DNA of 64,000 nt from contig NC_090726.1 in the NCBI RefSeq assembly GCF_036898095.1, forward strand, positions 42,099,145-42,163,144, written 5' to 3'. Shown in pieces: positions 1 through 13,276 of the stretch. The notes beneath the pieces are model-generated. The model was not told the DNA's origin, searched no databases, and saw nothing but the letters and a program-made list of their open reading frames with translations. The stretch comes from Palaemon carinicauda (lineage: Eukaryota > Arthropoda > Malacostraca > Decapoda > Palaemonidae). The first letter of the stretch is position 1, and every line of letters starts with the position of its first letter. The position numbers and the translations under genes are program-made.

Positions 1-976
1 ATCAGAAGAATTGCTGCTGGAACAAACTCAATCTAGTCGTCTTGGATGATAGTAAGCCACTTCAGTCTATGAACATGTAGGCTGCATTAGCTAATGGAAC
101 AAGGCATATTAAATCAAGTTGATGTATTTCATTTGGATATATTGAATTGATGTTTCGTAATAAGTTTTAAGGTAGAAGGTAAAGGTTGCAATTCAGCCTC
201 GAGTAATGTTACTTTTAAGTTTGTACAATGATTTTCACCTGACATTTTAACCACACGCCATATTGGAATTAAACTCAGAAGGGGTTAAAACTTAACTATT
301 TGTGTTGGCACCAAGTAGATTTAGATATGAAGACTGAGTTTATCAACTGGGCTCTGGTTAAAATCAGCTGATCAACAAGGCTAATTAGTAAAGCTTATTT
401 CGTAAGAACTTAATTGGGTAGGCAGTCAAGGACTGCAGCCCCAACAGATGAAAACAAATATTAAGTAAATTAAAATGTTTGGTTACTTAAAATGTTTGGT
501 TGGAGGTTTCTTGTCAGGGCAATATGTAGCCAGCTAGAGTGGCTGATTAGTTAAGTACTGTCCAAATTTAGCTTCTAAGTTAATTTCTATAAGCTGAAGA
601 AATCTCGAGCTTAACCTGCAAAACTTTTTTTTTTCTCAAATATAAGCTAGACATTACCTTCACTGCATCAAAATTTCCATTGGCACATGGAGTAAAGTTT
701 GATAATTTAAATTTTCATGTTTGAACTGTTTAAAGGTTTTGATGGTTTCTATTTTTCTTAGTATGTTTGCTAGCAGCAAAGGTTAAGAAATTTCTAGTTA
801 TTTAAAGTACATAAAAAATGAAAATAGAGGTCATTATTAATTAGCTTAAATTTAAACCACCCTGGATTTCCACATAACAGGGTAGTGGATGGATTAGGGT
901 TTAGAAGTATACTGTAAAAAAACCTATTTAGCTAATAGTTGCTCTGGTTATTGAAATATTTTCCTCCCAAGAGTTG
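1..976. other. AT-rich sequence without recognisable gene
   Basis: No long open frame, RNA gene or repeat array is visible here. The sequence is AT-rich with short T runs, as expected for an intron, an untranslated region or intergenic DNA. Confidence 0.5.
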
Positions 977-1148
977 ATGGGAGAAGTACAAGAGGAAGGC
1001 CAAGGTTTGGGTGGATGGATGGTGTGAAGAAAGCTCTGGGTGATAGGAGGATAGATGTGAGGGTGATAGGAGGATAGATGTGAGAGAGGCAAGAGAGCAT
1101 GCTAGAAATAGGAATGAATGGCGAGCGATTGTGACGCAGTTCCGGTAG
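977..1148 (+). pseudogene. C-terminal end of a LINE reverse transcriptase ORF, broken
   Basis: Read forward, this stretch encodes a basic segment with RGRPRFGWMDGVKKALGDRR, then after a break REAREHARNRNEWRAIVTQF and a TAG stop at 1146-1148. A GRP-x-x-W-x-D-x-V block followed by an Arg-rich stretch with a final W-R is typical of the extreme C-terminus of RTE-like and related non-LTR retrotransposon polymerases in arthropods. A 23-bp direct duplication (about 1040-1085) separates the two blocks and shifts the frame, so this copy is dead. No polymerase sequence precedes it, so it is a 5'-truncated copy, the usual outcome of target-primed reverse transcription. The clade assignment is inference. 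Confidence 0.55.
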
Positions 1149-1450
1149 GCCCTGCTGCTTCCTCCGGTGCCTTAGATGACCGCGGAGGTAGCAGCAGTAG
1201 GGGACTCAGCAGTATGAAGCTTAATCTGTGGTGGAAATGTGGGAGGTTTGGCTGTGGCACCCTAGCAGTACCAGCTGAACTCGGCTGAGTCCCTGGTTAG
1301 GCTGGAGGAACGTAGAGAGTAGAGGTCCCCTTTTTTGTTTTGTTTCTTGTTGTTGTCGGCTACCCCCCAAAATTGGGGGAAGTGCCTTTGGTATATGTAT
1401 GTATTGGGCAAAGACAAGTTAGTCTTAAATCTTTCCCAGTATGCTGATTT
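1149..1450 (+). mobile_element. 3' untranslated tail of the LINE fragment
   Basis: GC-richer than its surroundings and contiguous with the LINE stop codon. It includes a small inverted repeat around 1362-1382 (CCCCCCAAAATTGGGGG). I recognise this kind of sequence as a dispersed decapod repeat from memory only. The downstream boundary is approximate. Confidence 0.4.
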
Positions 1451-4400
1451 ATTTCCTTTTACAGGAGTGAACCCCCATTGATTGGTGCCAGGAAGAATTC
1501 TATGAAGCATAACTAAACTACTTTGATTATCTCTTCTCAAGCTCTTGCTATGAAGGGTCTGAAGATGAAGACAGATACTTGTGCTTTATGAAGAATTGCC
1601 CAAAATTTAAAATCTCAAAGGAAAAAGTTTTTGCACAAGGAAGCGCACAATTACCTTTTCAATTCAGGCTCATGGACTTTGATGGCTCTAGGGTTTCAAA
1701 GTTTGGATTGGGTTTCAAAGTTCGGATTCCTTACTATAGTCACTAATAATTTGAATTATTTAAAATGTAGAATCCTGTGGAGTAAATAATTTTGAATGGT
1801 GTTGAGACCTTAAGCCTATGGTACTTTATTTTACTTAATGAAATGGTATAGGATTTTGAAGAAATTTACTTAAATAAGCAATTGTTGGCTGAAAAATAGC
1901 TTTTCCAGTGTGTGTGTATATGACCACCATTGACATTTTTTTTTACATCTTTGTAACTTACGAAATTCACGTAGTGATATCTTAAAAAAAAAATATAAAT
2001 ATAAATTTATTTCATTAGCAAAGGTTTGAATCTTCAATTTGTCATTTATTGTAAATTATGTAAAAGCTTAAACAAGGCTGACATTCAGGTGCAAGAAATC
2101 TTTAAATTAACTCTTCTCTACAGCTTGCTACTGTTAGTTGCTATACCACTGTAATTAATTGGTCCTTAACTTTTCAAGTTAATGTCTGTGGTCTTGTATG
2201 GTAATTTAAATCTCTATTATATATCAAAAAATAATTAACACCTATGTCTTGAATATTACTTCAGTTGCCATACATGTAATTTTATTACTTTGTAATTAAA
2301 ATAGTTTAAATTTAGCAAAAATTTGCTAGATTTATAACTTAACCACTAATATTTGTAATCTTTCATAGTTTAATTTCTTACAATTTGAGATTAGTTGTTT
2401 TTCTTAAAGAATAACTTAATTTGGAACAATTGTTAGCATAAATTTTTCACATTCCATTCTAAACATTTATGGATAAGACTGCAATAAGCAGGAGAAAGTC
2501 TATTAGGAGATTCCTTTGAAAAGATAATAGCAAATTTAGGGTTGTCAGCTGATGGAAACCTTATTGAAGTTTGTCATTATACCAGGTAATATATTTTTAT
2601 CTGAAGTTAGAAATAAAGATTTACTAGCAATATGTTCATTCTTTTTCCAATGTATTATAACTTTTCAAAATTGAAATGTGGTATAGCGATTAACAGCTTT
2701 GTTATGAACTTTTTTAATGAAGCCATCACCCTTATAGCACTCAATGCCTTGTTTAAAATCTTGTTCCTGTGAAGCTTTTGTACTTGATAATCATGTTCAA
2801 TATGCTAATAGTCCGAGAATGCCAAAACTGCAGTGTGGGAAAACATTGAATGTGCTGCCATGAACTGAAGTAGTTATACTCTGCTACCCATCCCCATTCC
2901 TAGATTTTGTGCAAATGTGATCATAACTTGAGCATTGTACTGTATCGGGCAGATCTAAATTTTTAGACTAGTTTGGTAGACCTCAGTGGAAGGAAATGGA
3001 ACATGGCAAATTTTTTTTTCCGTAATTTCAAAATCTTATTTACAGACTAGTAATCCATTATATTTTAGCTATTTGTTGCAAGGCTTGAAGAATTTTCTTG
3101 AGGAAAGGCCAGCTTTGTTACTAGAACTAAACTTTTTAAGAAATTTTGAAGATATGCAAAATGTAAGTTTTTAAAGGAATAGCTTTTACAGGTGCAAAGA
3201 ATATGGGATACTTTGGGTATTTTATAAAACACTTGTTTTTGGAGGAAGGGACTGAAGAAAATAAGGTTGTGAATTTAAAGATTGAAACTATTTTATCAAA
3301 TTTGAAAGGTCAAGGCCTAGTTATGAACTCTGAATTAGGAAAGAAACTAGCCATGTAGGGGAATATTTTGAAAAGATTTTGTGATCTTTACAGAATACCG
3401 CTTGTGATAATCCCTGCAAGGGTTCAATTCCTCTTGAAAGGTTGGTTAGAAAACTAGGAGATTCTATGCTTAGAATTTTAATTATTGCAGGTGAAACTTT
3501 AAATATTAATGGATGTAATAGTGTAATCTTATTAGATTATAAAGCATTCTAACAGTAAGAATGTGTTATCTATAAAGGTGTCTTGTGTGGAAAGTGCAAA
3601 AGACCTCTAGTAGCAAGGGAAAATGAAAGTTTGTATCATGCCTTAAGCTTCATAGTGATGCCCTGTTGGTGGTTAAAAAATTCTCTAGAAATATTGGATA
3701 AACTAGAAATGTTAAAGCAGAAAAAATAGTATAAGAATGTTCAGGTGTAGTTATTCTTTGACTATTGAAGGATATTAAGATAATTAAATGTCGGTGTATA
3801 GTACTTTGTGTAAATGCACTTGAACAGTCTACTTAACTGGATTATAGAATTTAGTTGGTGAAAAGTTCATGTGGCCTATTTCAGTCCATTAAGTCTAGTA
3901 TTTCCTGTTGAATCTGACATTGTGCTTTGCAAAGAATAAATTTCCTCATATTTCACGAGTGGAAGTTGTGGCCCTATTGAATCTATTTTTGGTACTAAAA
4001 TGTCTTTAAAAAAGCTTGTACTAACATCGGTGATTCTCAATTTTACAACAGTTGGTGAGCTGGAAAGCCTTAATTCATGAAACTAAGATATTGAAGAGCT
4101 AATTAGAATAACACTAATCCATAACCAAAGTATTTTGTCAGTTAATTTGTTGCCTTGGTTTTTTCTTATTTCCCCAATTTACTGGATATTTTCCTTGGAT
4201 CTTATGGCTTTGTGGCATCCTTTTGGAGAAATTTGCCTGCCTGTAAATGTCTAAGTATGTTTTTGCTGGAGTAGGTAATGACCAAACTTTTCAGTAGACC
4301 CTTAAATATTGGGTCTTATCTATATTTTCATAAATCGACAATATTGGCTTTGATATTTATGGGAAATATTAAATTACCTCTACTGACAGAATATTAACAT

Positions 4401-5135
4401 GTTAACTTCATGTTAAAAGGTTTCCATTTAACTGAACTTGAAACTGCTCAGACCATACAGTATGTGATGTTTTCTTGAGTTTTAAATAGTAACTTTGAAG
4501 CAAGATTTGTTTCAATTTTTCAATATTTTTTCAAGTACAGTTGAAATTTGAGTTGGATTTCAAACCTAGTAGGAATTTGGTGCAATTTTTTCTCTAGGAT
4601 TTCTTGTATATTCAAAATGCCCATAGTTGATAAATAAGAGCACATGTTAAAAAGGATACTATTACCACCATAAACTAGACCATCATTTCCTGAGTTTTAA
4701 TTATATTCTGACACCCTACCTGTAAACCGATTCCTTTAACACAAGATTAAAAAGTTTCAAATGTGTTTTAAAAGTTCCAAAGGATTTCATGAAGCTTTAA
4801 TTAAATGGGAAAGTTTTCCTGGTAGTAGTATTCCCATCGTATGTTTTATTGAAGAAAAGTTAAATTGTAAAAAAAAAACACTCAGGACTTTCCTTGAAGG
4901 TATTAAATGAGTTATATTGAAAAAAATCTGCTCTTGCCCTTACACTGAAGAAAGGAAGACATTCGTTCTTGAGCATGGGCTGCTTTGACAAATGTTAAAT
5001 ATATTTTCTGTAAAGAATTATATAGTTGAAGTGTTCTGTTATAGAAGAGTTATAAATTATTTTCCCTTATAGAGGGCAACTTGACAAAATCATCAATTGT
5101 ATGTCAGGTTTGGTATACAAAATTTGAGAAATAAA
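1451..5135. other. AT-rich, T-biased sequence; no gene seen
   Basis: About 3.7 kb with no supported coding region. The + strand is T-biased, with many T runs. It ends with an AATAAA at 5130-5135. This could be a long 3' untranslated region or intron of a + strand gene, but no coding exon is identifiable. Confidence 0.35.
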
Positions 5136-5166
5136 ACCTTTTAAAAATATGCATAATTTTTTTATT
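5130..5166. terminator. Possible facing polyadenylation signals
   Basis: AATAAA on the + strand at 5130-5135 and its complement TTTATT at 5161-5166 face each other across about 25 bp. Base composition switches here from T-biased to A-biased. This is the arrangement expected where two convergent transcripts end, but chance AATAAA is common in AT-rich DNA. Confidence 0.25.
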
Positions 5167-7182
5167 AATACACAAAATATAAATACATGACACAGTAAAT
5201 ATAAGAAATAAATAAATTCAAATATAAGAAATAAATAAATTCAAAAATACATACAAAAAAATTAAAAAATACATCAAATTATATTAGTACTTAACATTCC
5301 TCTAACGTTCAAATGGCCGAGTGTTCTCCCTTGACGCCCCCCTCCCCTCCTAACACCAGCTGAAGCCTCTTTATCACCAAAAAGAGCCAATGATTATATA
5401 AAATTTACCTTGCTTATAACTCTACGGCATAGCCACGTATTCATTTAGACTGTCCATTTTCTATCATATAGAGCTCGTTCATTCTTCCATTGGTGGAAAG
5501 AGGAGCAGAACCATCAAGTGTTCCAAGAATATGGATGTAAACATGGCTGAAAAACACCTTGATAAATCATGTTGGACAACTATCCACTTTTCTGAATCAG
5601 TAGGGTTTCTTAAGAAATACCCAAGTATTTCTTGACATATCAAGTCATTGAAAGTAACTGCTTCCTTGGAGGTTAAGTTGCTTAAAGCCTCAAATAGAAA
5701 TCTTAAGAGCCTCCATGTCATTTTTGTTAGTTACCCTTAAACTTTGAACTCGAGCATTGACTATGTGGTTTAAAGTCATAAAATTACAATGATCAAATAA
5801 TACAAAAATTCATATAACATCTTTTATTGAAGAAGATTAAATGTCGTACATGAGACAGGTACACAGTTACATTTATCAACATAAATATGAATGCACAGCA
5901 AAATCGATGACAGCAAATGAAACTCCGTTTTCTTTTAACCAAGAGAATCATAGAAAACGTAGAAATTTAGACTTGCATGAGAACAAGGTTAAATCAGGGG
6001 AAACTGAAATAGACTCTCCAGATTTAATTCATGGGACTCATGAGTACTAAAACACCTCGTTTTCTCAAATTTTCTAGATTACATACAGTATGACATGACT
6101 GTGTAATTAAGTAGTGCTTTTGAAAATAAATTATAAAAGAGGAGGAAAAGGAAAGCCCACCAAGGCCATCCCCTATCCCACCTAGTAACAACAGACTACT
6201 AACAGTTTATTTTCTGAACAATCAAAGTTACTAGGCCCTTGAATGCTTTCCTTTTTCCTCCTCTTTACAGTTTTTTTTACTTCAAATATTACAAAAATGA
6301 CACGATGACTGTGAATTAAAGGCACCAAGAATAGCATGATCTTTGAAAAGCTGGTGTTATAGCATTTGCATTATATCTTACATTATCAACAACTGAACGA
6401 GATGTGAAAATTAAGCAAAAACAAGGGCTGGATACATAACTTGAGGGGAAGAAGTTACTAAATTTTCAAGTACGGGAATGTTACTATTTAAAACCCTCCA
6501 AATGGGGGAATATGGAAGGAGTCACCATAAGTACATATGCAAATTCAGTGCTATTCATTACACAAAACACCAAACGCTCACTCAAAAGCAGACGAAAATC
6601 CCACAATGGCCAAGATACCTCTATATAGGTCTCATCCATCTCATATACATGATTGAGTCAGGTAAAAGAGAAGAGACGTGCAAGAGTACTGCCCTGACTA
6701 CCCTATACTTCTCCTCCCAGCAGGTAGCCAGATCGGACCGAAGTACGCATTCCCCTTACACGTGGACTACCCATTCACCTTAGCTTCATCTGTGTGATAA
6801 ATTTTCAAATACGAGCCATATGGATATCTAAGTAACGAAGTGAACCCAAAGTAAATTTAAATAACCCTTAACAATCCCTTTCCTCATAAAAACTACTTTC
6901 TTTTTAAGTACAACATTGACTTGGAAATTAAAAATACCTCATCGGATCTATACTGTCTGTTTGTGTTCCTGACTTCTTAATTGTAATTAAATCAACAGTA
7001 CCTGGAAAGCACATGGCTTTCATTTGCTAAATAAAATGCCCTAGTGAGAAGAAACTTTACTATACTACTTTTTTTCTCCAGTCACATACATCCATACAAC
7101 AAGACATTGTAACAATAGCGTCTAAACCGCGGCCCCCACCCCCATACTACACAGCTCTGAAAGGTCTCTTCAAAGTGTGTGT

Positions 7183-7183
<1 letters not shown>
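5167..7183. other. A-rich sequence; one weak 80-codon open frame
   Basis: Contains a minus-strand open frame of 80 codons at 5479-5721 with non-repetitive, helix-like composition ending in PPMEE, followed by 310 nt to the minus-strand AATAAA at 5161-5166. An in-frame TAA lies 15 nt upstream of its ATG and I recognise no family. It could be a terminal exon or chance. Nothing else is supported here. Confidence 0.25.
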
Positions 7184-7227
<44 letters not shown>

Positions 7228-7295
7228 TGTGTCAAGTCAAATATCTATTCAGTAAAACTGAGGGATACATAAAACAAATGAGTTTAAAGAAATCT

Positions 7296-7341
<46 letters not shown>
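7184..7341. repeat. Two (GA)n microsatellites
   Basis: Dinucleotide GA runs at about 7184-7225 and 7302-7341, separated by about 75 bp of AT-rich sequence. Confidence 0.95.
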
Positions 7342-7344
<3 letters not shown>

Positions 7345-8891
7345 TTGAAAATATTATCCAATCAACTTCATAAATTCGATAAAGAAACCAGAAATAAATT
7401 TCACTTGATATTTTTATACATTGATATACAGTATTAGCAAAATGTTCCCCCTGAAATAGTATCAATTCCCCTAAGTTTAAGCAAGAATTAAAATCTTAAA
7501 TTTACTATAAGAGAATTATCATTAACATGCCTATGAATTATTGTATTTGTCTAGTGAACATTCCATCAAATTTTAGTATTATTAGGTTGCCATTTAAAAT
7601 GAAATAGAACAAGGAGTTGAAATCTTAAAATTTAATACAATTAAAGGGTAAAATTTTTAAGTTCAACCTAATTTTGAGTTAAATTGTTAACATCTAATAC
7701 AACTGAAATAAATTTTCAAAATTCAATACAATTACGAGCTAAAACTAAGAATTTCTATTATTTAAAATGGCTTTGAAAAAGCTCTTAAAAGTGCAGCTTT
7801 GGATAATATTTTCTTTTGTTACATATTTAGAAAAAGATATAGGACAAAAGATATTAAAGAGAAAATACCCACGTGTTTTGAAATATTTCTCTGGGAATAC
7901 TTTTCACCTCTTTTTTCCTATGGCATTGAAGCAAGCGGCTCATTGCTATGATGCACATCTCAGATTACATATCGAAGCTCTCACAGATAAGGAAAAAGTA
8001 CTATCCTCTTAAATGAATATTGTTTCCACTGAATATCAATAAATTTTAATTCTGTACAAATCTAAAAATATCCTTGATTGTGAAGTATTTCATAAAAACT
8101 CAAACTTGAAATAATGTTGAAACATTAAGTAATTATCTAATTATTTCAACAGTAATCCATAAAGCAAATAAAGGTAATTTACTTAAAAATGCAATAATTG
8201 AGCTTATCTGTGGTAAAATTATTACTTTACGATTATCTTCTATTTTAAAAAATTCAGGATGAGCAATCAATAGAAAAGAGGAAACTGTATTTAACTCCCT
8301 AAGTTAACCATAAAATATTTTAAAGTTATATTTCAGATACTATGAGTGTGAAGACACAATTCTAGCTGCAAAACTTAAGAAATTCAGAAGCAGTAGCATA
8401 GCATTAAGGAAGCTTTTATCACCAATCCAAAGAAGCTCTCTGATATATTAGACAGAATAAGGAAATAAGAAAAAGGGTATATAAGTTGTGCTGTTTGCGT
8501 AGGATGGAAATTCTGTAATAATTTACTTTCTACAGGTTGTGTCATCACAATAAGTGTTATGGAACCTGGATTATTAACTACAAAACCTTAAAGATTCCTT
8601 TCGACATACCAGGAACTCAAAATACGACCCTTGTATAAGACCAATGCAATTCATATCAGACATTCACAATCACTCGACTGATGTACGAGGAATAACCCTT
8701 TTGTAAAAAATGGTATTGCTTATAGGCTGTGATTATTTTTCTTTTATTGAAATAATATTGGCTGGAAAGACGTATAACTCAAAAATTACAGAGACCACTT
8801 CCTGGTTACATTAATTCTAAAATGTTTTTATCTTAAACTTTTTATATGGAAAAAAAGTTTCATACATAAAATGTATCAAACAGATCTTTCA

Positions 8892-8894
<3 letters not shown>
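7342..8894. other. AT-rich sequence without recognisable gene
   Basis: An 81-codon open frame at 7767-8012 (+) is surrounded by stops and has no recognisable motif. Nothing else is seen. Confidence 0.4.

Positions 8895-8946
<52 letters not shown>
8895..8946. repeat. (GA)n microsatellite
   Basis: About 26 uninterrupted GA units. Confidence 0.95.
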
Positions 8947-8948
<2 letters not shown>

Positions 8949-9361
8949 ATTCGTTAAAAAAAAAAATTTGTTTTAAATTATTAGCTCGTATGATCTTCCT
9001 AAAATCTAAAGCTTTATAATTATCACCGTCTTCCTCTGATAAGTACGTATACAATTAAAATCTACGATCTAGATTACGACAGATAACTAACGACACTCAA
9101 AAGTACAGTGTCTGATAAGAGGATTCTGTTTTTGTTGCCTGTGCTTTTCTAGACTAAATCTTCACTTGTAAACAAAGCAAAATATAAAATAAAAATCGCG
9201 GTTATTCCACATGACAAACATTGTACTGTAATACCATTCCAGCTAATTACATATATCTATCTATAACTGTATTTAAATATTTTTGTCAAATTTATACATT
9301 ACAAAAGTTATAGTTATCCTTGTTCTACCCGCTCTTCCTGATACGTTAGAAACTTATTATG

Positions 9362-9455
9362 GGTGACCCCGACTAGTACAGCTTTGCTGATCATGGCAAT
9401 ACATAAACCCTTTCACCAAGTCAAAGTATCGCCACTCAGAAAAGGAATGACTTAA
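9362..9455 (+). mobile_element. Fragment of dispersed repeat R (copy 1)
   Basis: Shares an extended, slightly diverged segment with 33457-33690: GACTAGTA, CTTTGCTGATCA, AAACCCTTTCACCA and CCACTCAGA occur in the same order and spacing. A third copy is inverted at 54621-54800. This is a 5'-truncated copy. The family (LINE tail or SINE) is not determined. Confidence 0.6.
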
Positions 9456-9588
9456 TATATTCTACCTTAAATTTCTACAAGGTATAAACAGGACATCTTT
9501 CAGATGTCATTTCTCAGAACGTTAGAACTTAATCTGGCAACCCATCAGAGATAGTGTCAAATTTTAAGTGAATTTTTTATGAATTTTA

Positions 9589-9770
9589 GAAGTGTATCGG
9601 GTATCACAGATGCAAGTGTATCGGGTATCACAGATGCAAGTGTGTATCGGGTATCACAGATGCAAGTGTGTATCAGGTATCACAGATGCACGTGTGTATC
9701 GGGTATCACAGATTCACGTGCGTATCGGGTATCACAGATGCACGTGTGTATCGGGTATCACAGATGCAAG
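9589..9770. repeat. Minisatellite, 24/26-bp unit, seven copies
   Basis: Seven tandem units built on GTATCGGGTATCACAGATGC. The first two units are 24 bp and the later ones 26 bp, differing by one GT dinucleotide (TGTAT versus TGTGTAT). Units differ by single substitutions. The overlapping short open frames here are by-products of the repeat. Confidence 0.9.
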
Positions 9771-11822
9771 AGAGTAATTTATATAGTAGACGTTTAGAAT
9801 TTATGTACGTTAGTTAATGTGCAATACTTATTATCTACATGGCACCTGCAGTTAATGCTATATAAAACTTTAAATGTTATACTAGTGTAAGCTATTAAAT
9901 CATGAAAATGACATGAGGAATGATAAAATAACTTTGATTTGCTAACTTTACGTGTATCAAAAATTTACTCCTAAATAGGATGCTCTTTTTTCACGAATAA
10001 CGGTAAACTATTAAATATTTTCTTTACAGCAGCTGCTGTTCATTTGCAAACCATTACAATAGGTATATTCCTGTACATCATTATCCCTTGACACTGCATT
10101 CGATGAATGAAATGCATTAAAGTTAAACCTCAAATCCGGTCATTTTCTACCTAATCAAGAACTATATATGAAAAATTTAGCAGACTATATATCGAGACCC
10201 CTTACAAACTATATCAAAAAGAATTTTAGACTAGAATATTTATTAACCCCATATTATCTAAGCTTCCTAATTTCAAGAATATGTAAAATTCCTTCATTAA
10301 TCCATATCAACTAATTATCTACACTTTCCTATTTCAAGAATATGTAAAATTACCTCATTGAACTAACTCAACTTCAAAACCTTAAGGCCCACAAGTTGAA
10401 CAGCTTCCTTGCCTTAATCAACAAATTAAATATTCCTACCTTAAGATATAACTCTGTACCCTTAAAACACACACACATACACCCGAACATACATAAAGCT
10501 CCCAACCTACAGCTATGGCCGAGTATTCCAAAATTTATCACACAGTTCGTCTAACGATGAATATGATAGTTCTTTATCCCTTCTTTATTTCAAGAACACT
10601 AATGGTAAAAACCAGAGACAAATGAACATTATGGGAACTCGGCTGGACCCCTTTTCAGAGAGCCCCGGTATCTCGGTGTAACAACAAGAACCGAAATGCC
10701 AGACTTCAGAATGTCTCCTTCCATTTATGGCAATGCAATATGAAAAAAAATTATCAAGTACCTAGCAATTTAATTTTACATAAGATTAAAGTTTTAATTT
10801 TAATTTACCTTTCAAATGAAAGCTTCACCAATAATCAAAATAAGTTTTTGCCTATCTCACATCAGCTTAATAGATTAAAATTTTTTAGTTGTATTTCAAA
10901 TTAATATTTACCTTTAATTTTCATTACCCTTCAAATTAAATTTATTTTTACCATTAAAATCTCACTAACCAGTTAATCTCAAATCAACTTTAAAAAATTC
11001 ACACATTCTTGATTGCATTTTAAATCACAATCTTTGCACATATTTGAAAATGCACACTACTTAAATTACACAATACATGACAACTGATAATCTGTCATCA
11101 AAATTACAGTGCATACATATTCATGCTAAAAGTAACAATGTCACCAAAATCTGTCCATTTGACATTAAAATTTCCTTCAATTCAAGATGCATATGAATTT
11201 GAAAAAGTTTTAAATTTAGATAAAAGAATAAACTATAAATTAGCAACAATCAAAAAATTAAATTTGAGGCTTTTGAGCAACTTAAAAACATGGTATGGCA
11301 GTTACAAATCATGACCGATTGTGAAGAAAACCTACTCGATTCAAATAAGTGGATAGGCTGCACAACAAAATTTATCAAGACAGCATTTCAACATATTAAC
11401 ATTTACAATTTATCTAAGTACACTTTTACTGCTCTCATTACACCAACAAAATAATGAACAAGTTCTATATAATAGAAATTCACTTGCCAGTCTAAATGAC
11501 CCGTGGCTATTCAGAGTAAAAAGCAAGCTCAACTTCACATACCCATTGACTCTTATATGGTTTGGAATTAAACGGCAAAAGCTGATGCTAGGAGAGGGAG
11601 GGGGGCAGAAGGAGACTCAGCCATGCGAACGTTGACTGAATGTGTTTGTTTTTAACATTTCCAAAATTGGGAGAGGGCAGGGTCAAGGATAATGAATGGG
11701 ATTTCTGAAAGAGAGAGAGGTGAATAATAGGAAGGAAAAGAACTTTTGAATTTTAATGTATAGTTTTCAATATCTAAAAAGTTGAAATTTGATATTCAAG
11801 GTATGTTAAGTAGCCCTAAAAT

Positions 11823-11827
<5 letters not shown>
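9771..11827. other. AT-rich sequence without recognisable gene
   Basis: No supported gene or repeat family. A GC-richer patch near 10640-10700 and another near 11580-11700 carry no motif I recognise. Confidence 0.4.
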
Positions 11828-11871
<44 letters not shown>

Positions 11872-11997
11872 GTTAGTTGAAAGAGACCCCAAGAAGATAA
11901 AAGATGGATAAAGAGTGAAATAATGAGTGAACTACTACTAAAAGCATCAGTCGAGTCTATCAAATACAAACTTGATAATGTAAGAAAACTGATAGAA

Positions 11998-12046
<49 letters not shown>

Positions 12047-12159
12047 TTAGTTGAAAGAGACCCCAAGAAGATAAAAGATGGATAAAGAGTGAAATAATGA
12101 GTGAACTACTACTAAAAGCATCAGTCGAGTCTATCAAATACAAACTTGATAATGTAGGA

Positions 12160-12209
<50 letters not shown>

Positions 12210-12322
12210 TTAGTTGAAAGAGACCCCAAGAAGATAAAAGATGGATAAAGAGTGAAATAATGAGTGAACTACTACTAAAAGCATCAGTCGAGTCTATCAA
12301 ATACAAACTTGATAATGTAGGA

Positions 12323-12373
<51 letters not shown>
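11828..12373. repeat. Composite array: (GA)n blocks alternating with a repeated spacer of about 120-130 bp
   Basis: GA blocks at about 11828-11870, 12002-12043, 12166-12206 and 12328-12373 are separated by three near-identical spacers that begin CGTTAGTTGAAAGAGACCCC and end near GATAATGTAGGAAAACTGA. Spacer starts are 174 and 163 bp apart; the differences come mainly from GA length and a short extension in the first spacer. The array grew by duplication of the whole GA-plus-spacer unit. Confidence 0.9.
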
Positions 12374-12376
<3 letters not shown>

Positions 12377-13198
12377 AATTTTAAACTAGTCTTACCAATA
12401 TCATCTAAAATATTAATCTAGAAAAAAAATTTTAAGAAATTTTTAATTTGCTTAAATATAAAAGAATAATACAGTACTTAATTAAATGCTATTATCCTTT
12501 CACAAAAGAATCTCATATCTAGGAAATACTGACATATTTTACTCTAGAATTTGATATATAAAATAAAATTCATGGATTCAAATTACAAATCTAGTAGTAA
12601 AGATGGTAATTTTTAAATATAAGAATTTAAGTGCAAGGTCAAATCTATCGTGTGAAAGCTAACTTTAAATTTATATTAGTTTTTTATAAGCTATGAAAGA
12701 AAGTGTATAGGACCACACGGGAACTACTGTACATACCTTGAAATTCAAATTTATTGTGATTACCTCTAAATGATAATCTTGAAAGAAAAAAGTCAATTTG
12801 AGAGTAGCATTAAGAGATGAATGGATAAAAAAAACTATAACAGAAGAAAAGAGGATGAAGGATATAGAGATGTATAAACTGAACAGATGATAAAGGGTAC
12901 AGAGCTGTATAAGATGAAAAGAGGAAGGAGTCTAAAAGGCAGGTATGAAGGGCAGAAAAAGATTGGAAGGAATGGAATTAGAATCTTAAGAAATCAAAAG
13001 AATAAAGAAAATATCTTGGATAGCAAACTGGTTGAGGAAAGATGGAACAGATGTGATAAAGAACAATAAAAAATGAAAATGGGGACATTAAAGAGATACT
13101 GGAATGAAGGAGATAGTATTTTGAAGAAATTCCTAATGAAGAAAAATGAGCTATAGTTAAGGGGTATTGGTATAAAGGAGGGGGCCTACACAGAACAG
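12374..13198. other. A-rich sequence without recognisable gene
   Basis: Purine-rich from about 12780 onwards. Short open frames occur but no domain or motif supports a gene. Confidence 0.4.
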
Positions 13199-13270
13199 AG
13201 AAGTTGAAAGAGTCCCCAGAAAGATAAAAGATGAGTAAGCCCATAACCAAGGTGAAATAGCGAGTGAACT
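13199..13270. repeat. Diverged copy of the GA-array spacer
   Basis: GTTGAAAGAG, CCCCAGAAAGATAAAAGATG, then GTGAAATA and GAGTGAACTAC occur in the order found in the spacers of the 11.8-12.4 kb array, with a small insertion and no GA block. Confidence 0.6.
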
Positions 13271-13276
13271 ACAGAA

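Noticed and set aside
2986..3174. 62-codon open frame
   Set aside because: AT-rich, with no motif or exon signals.
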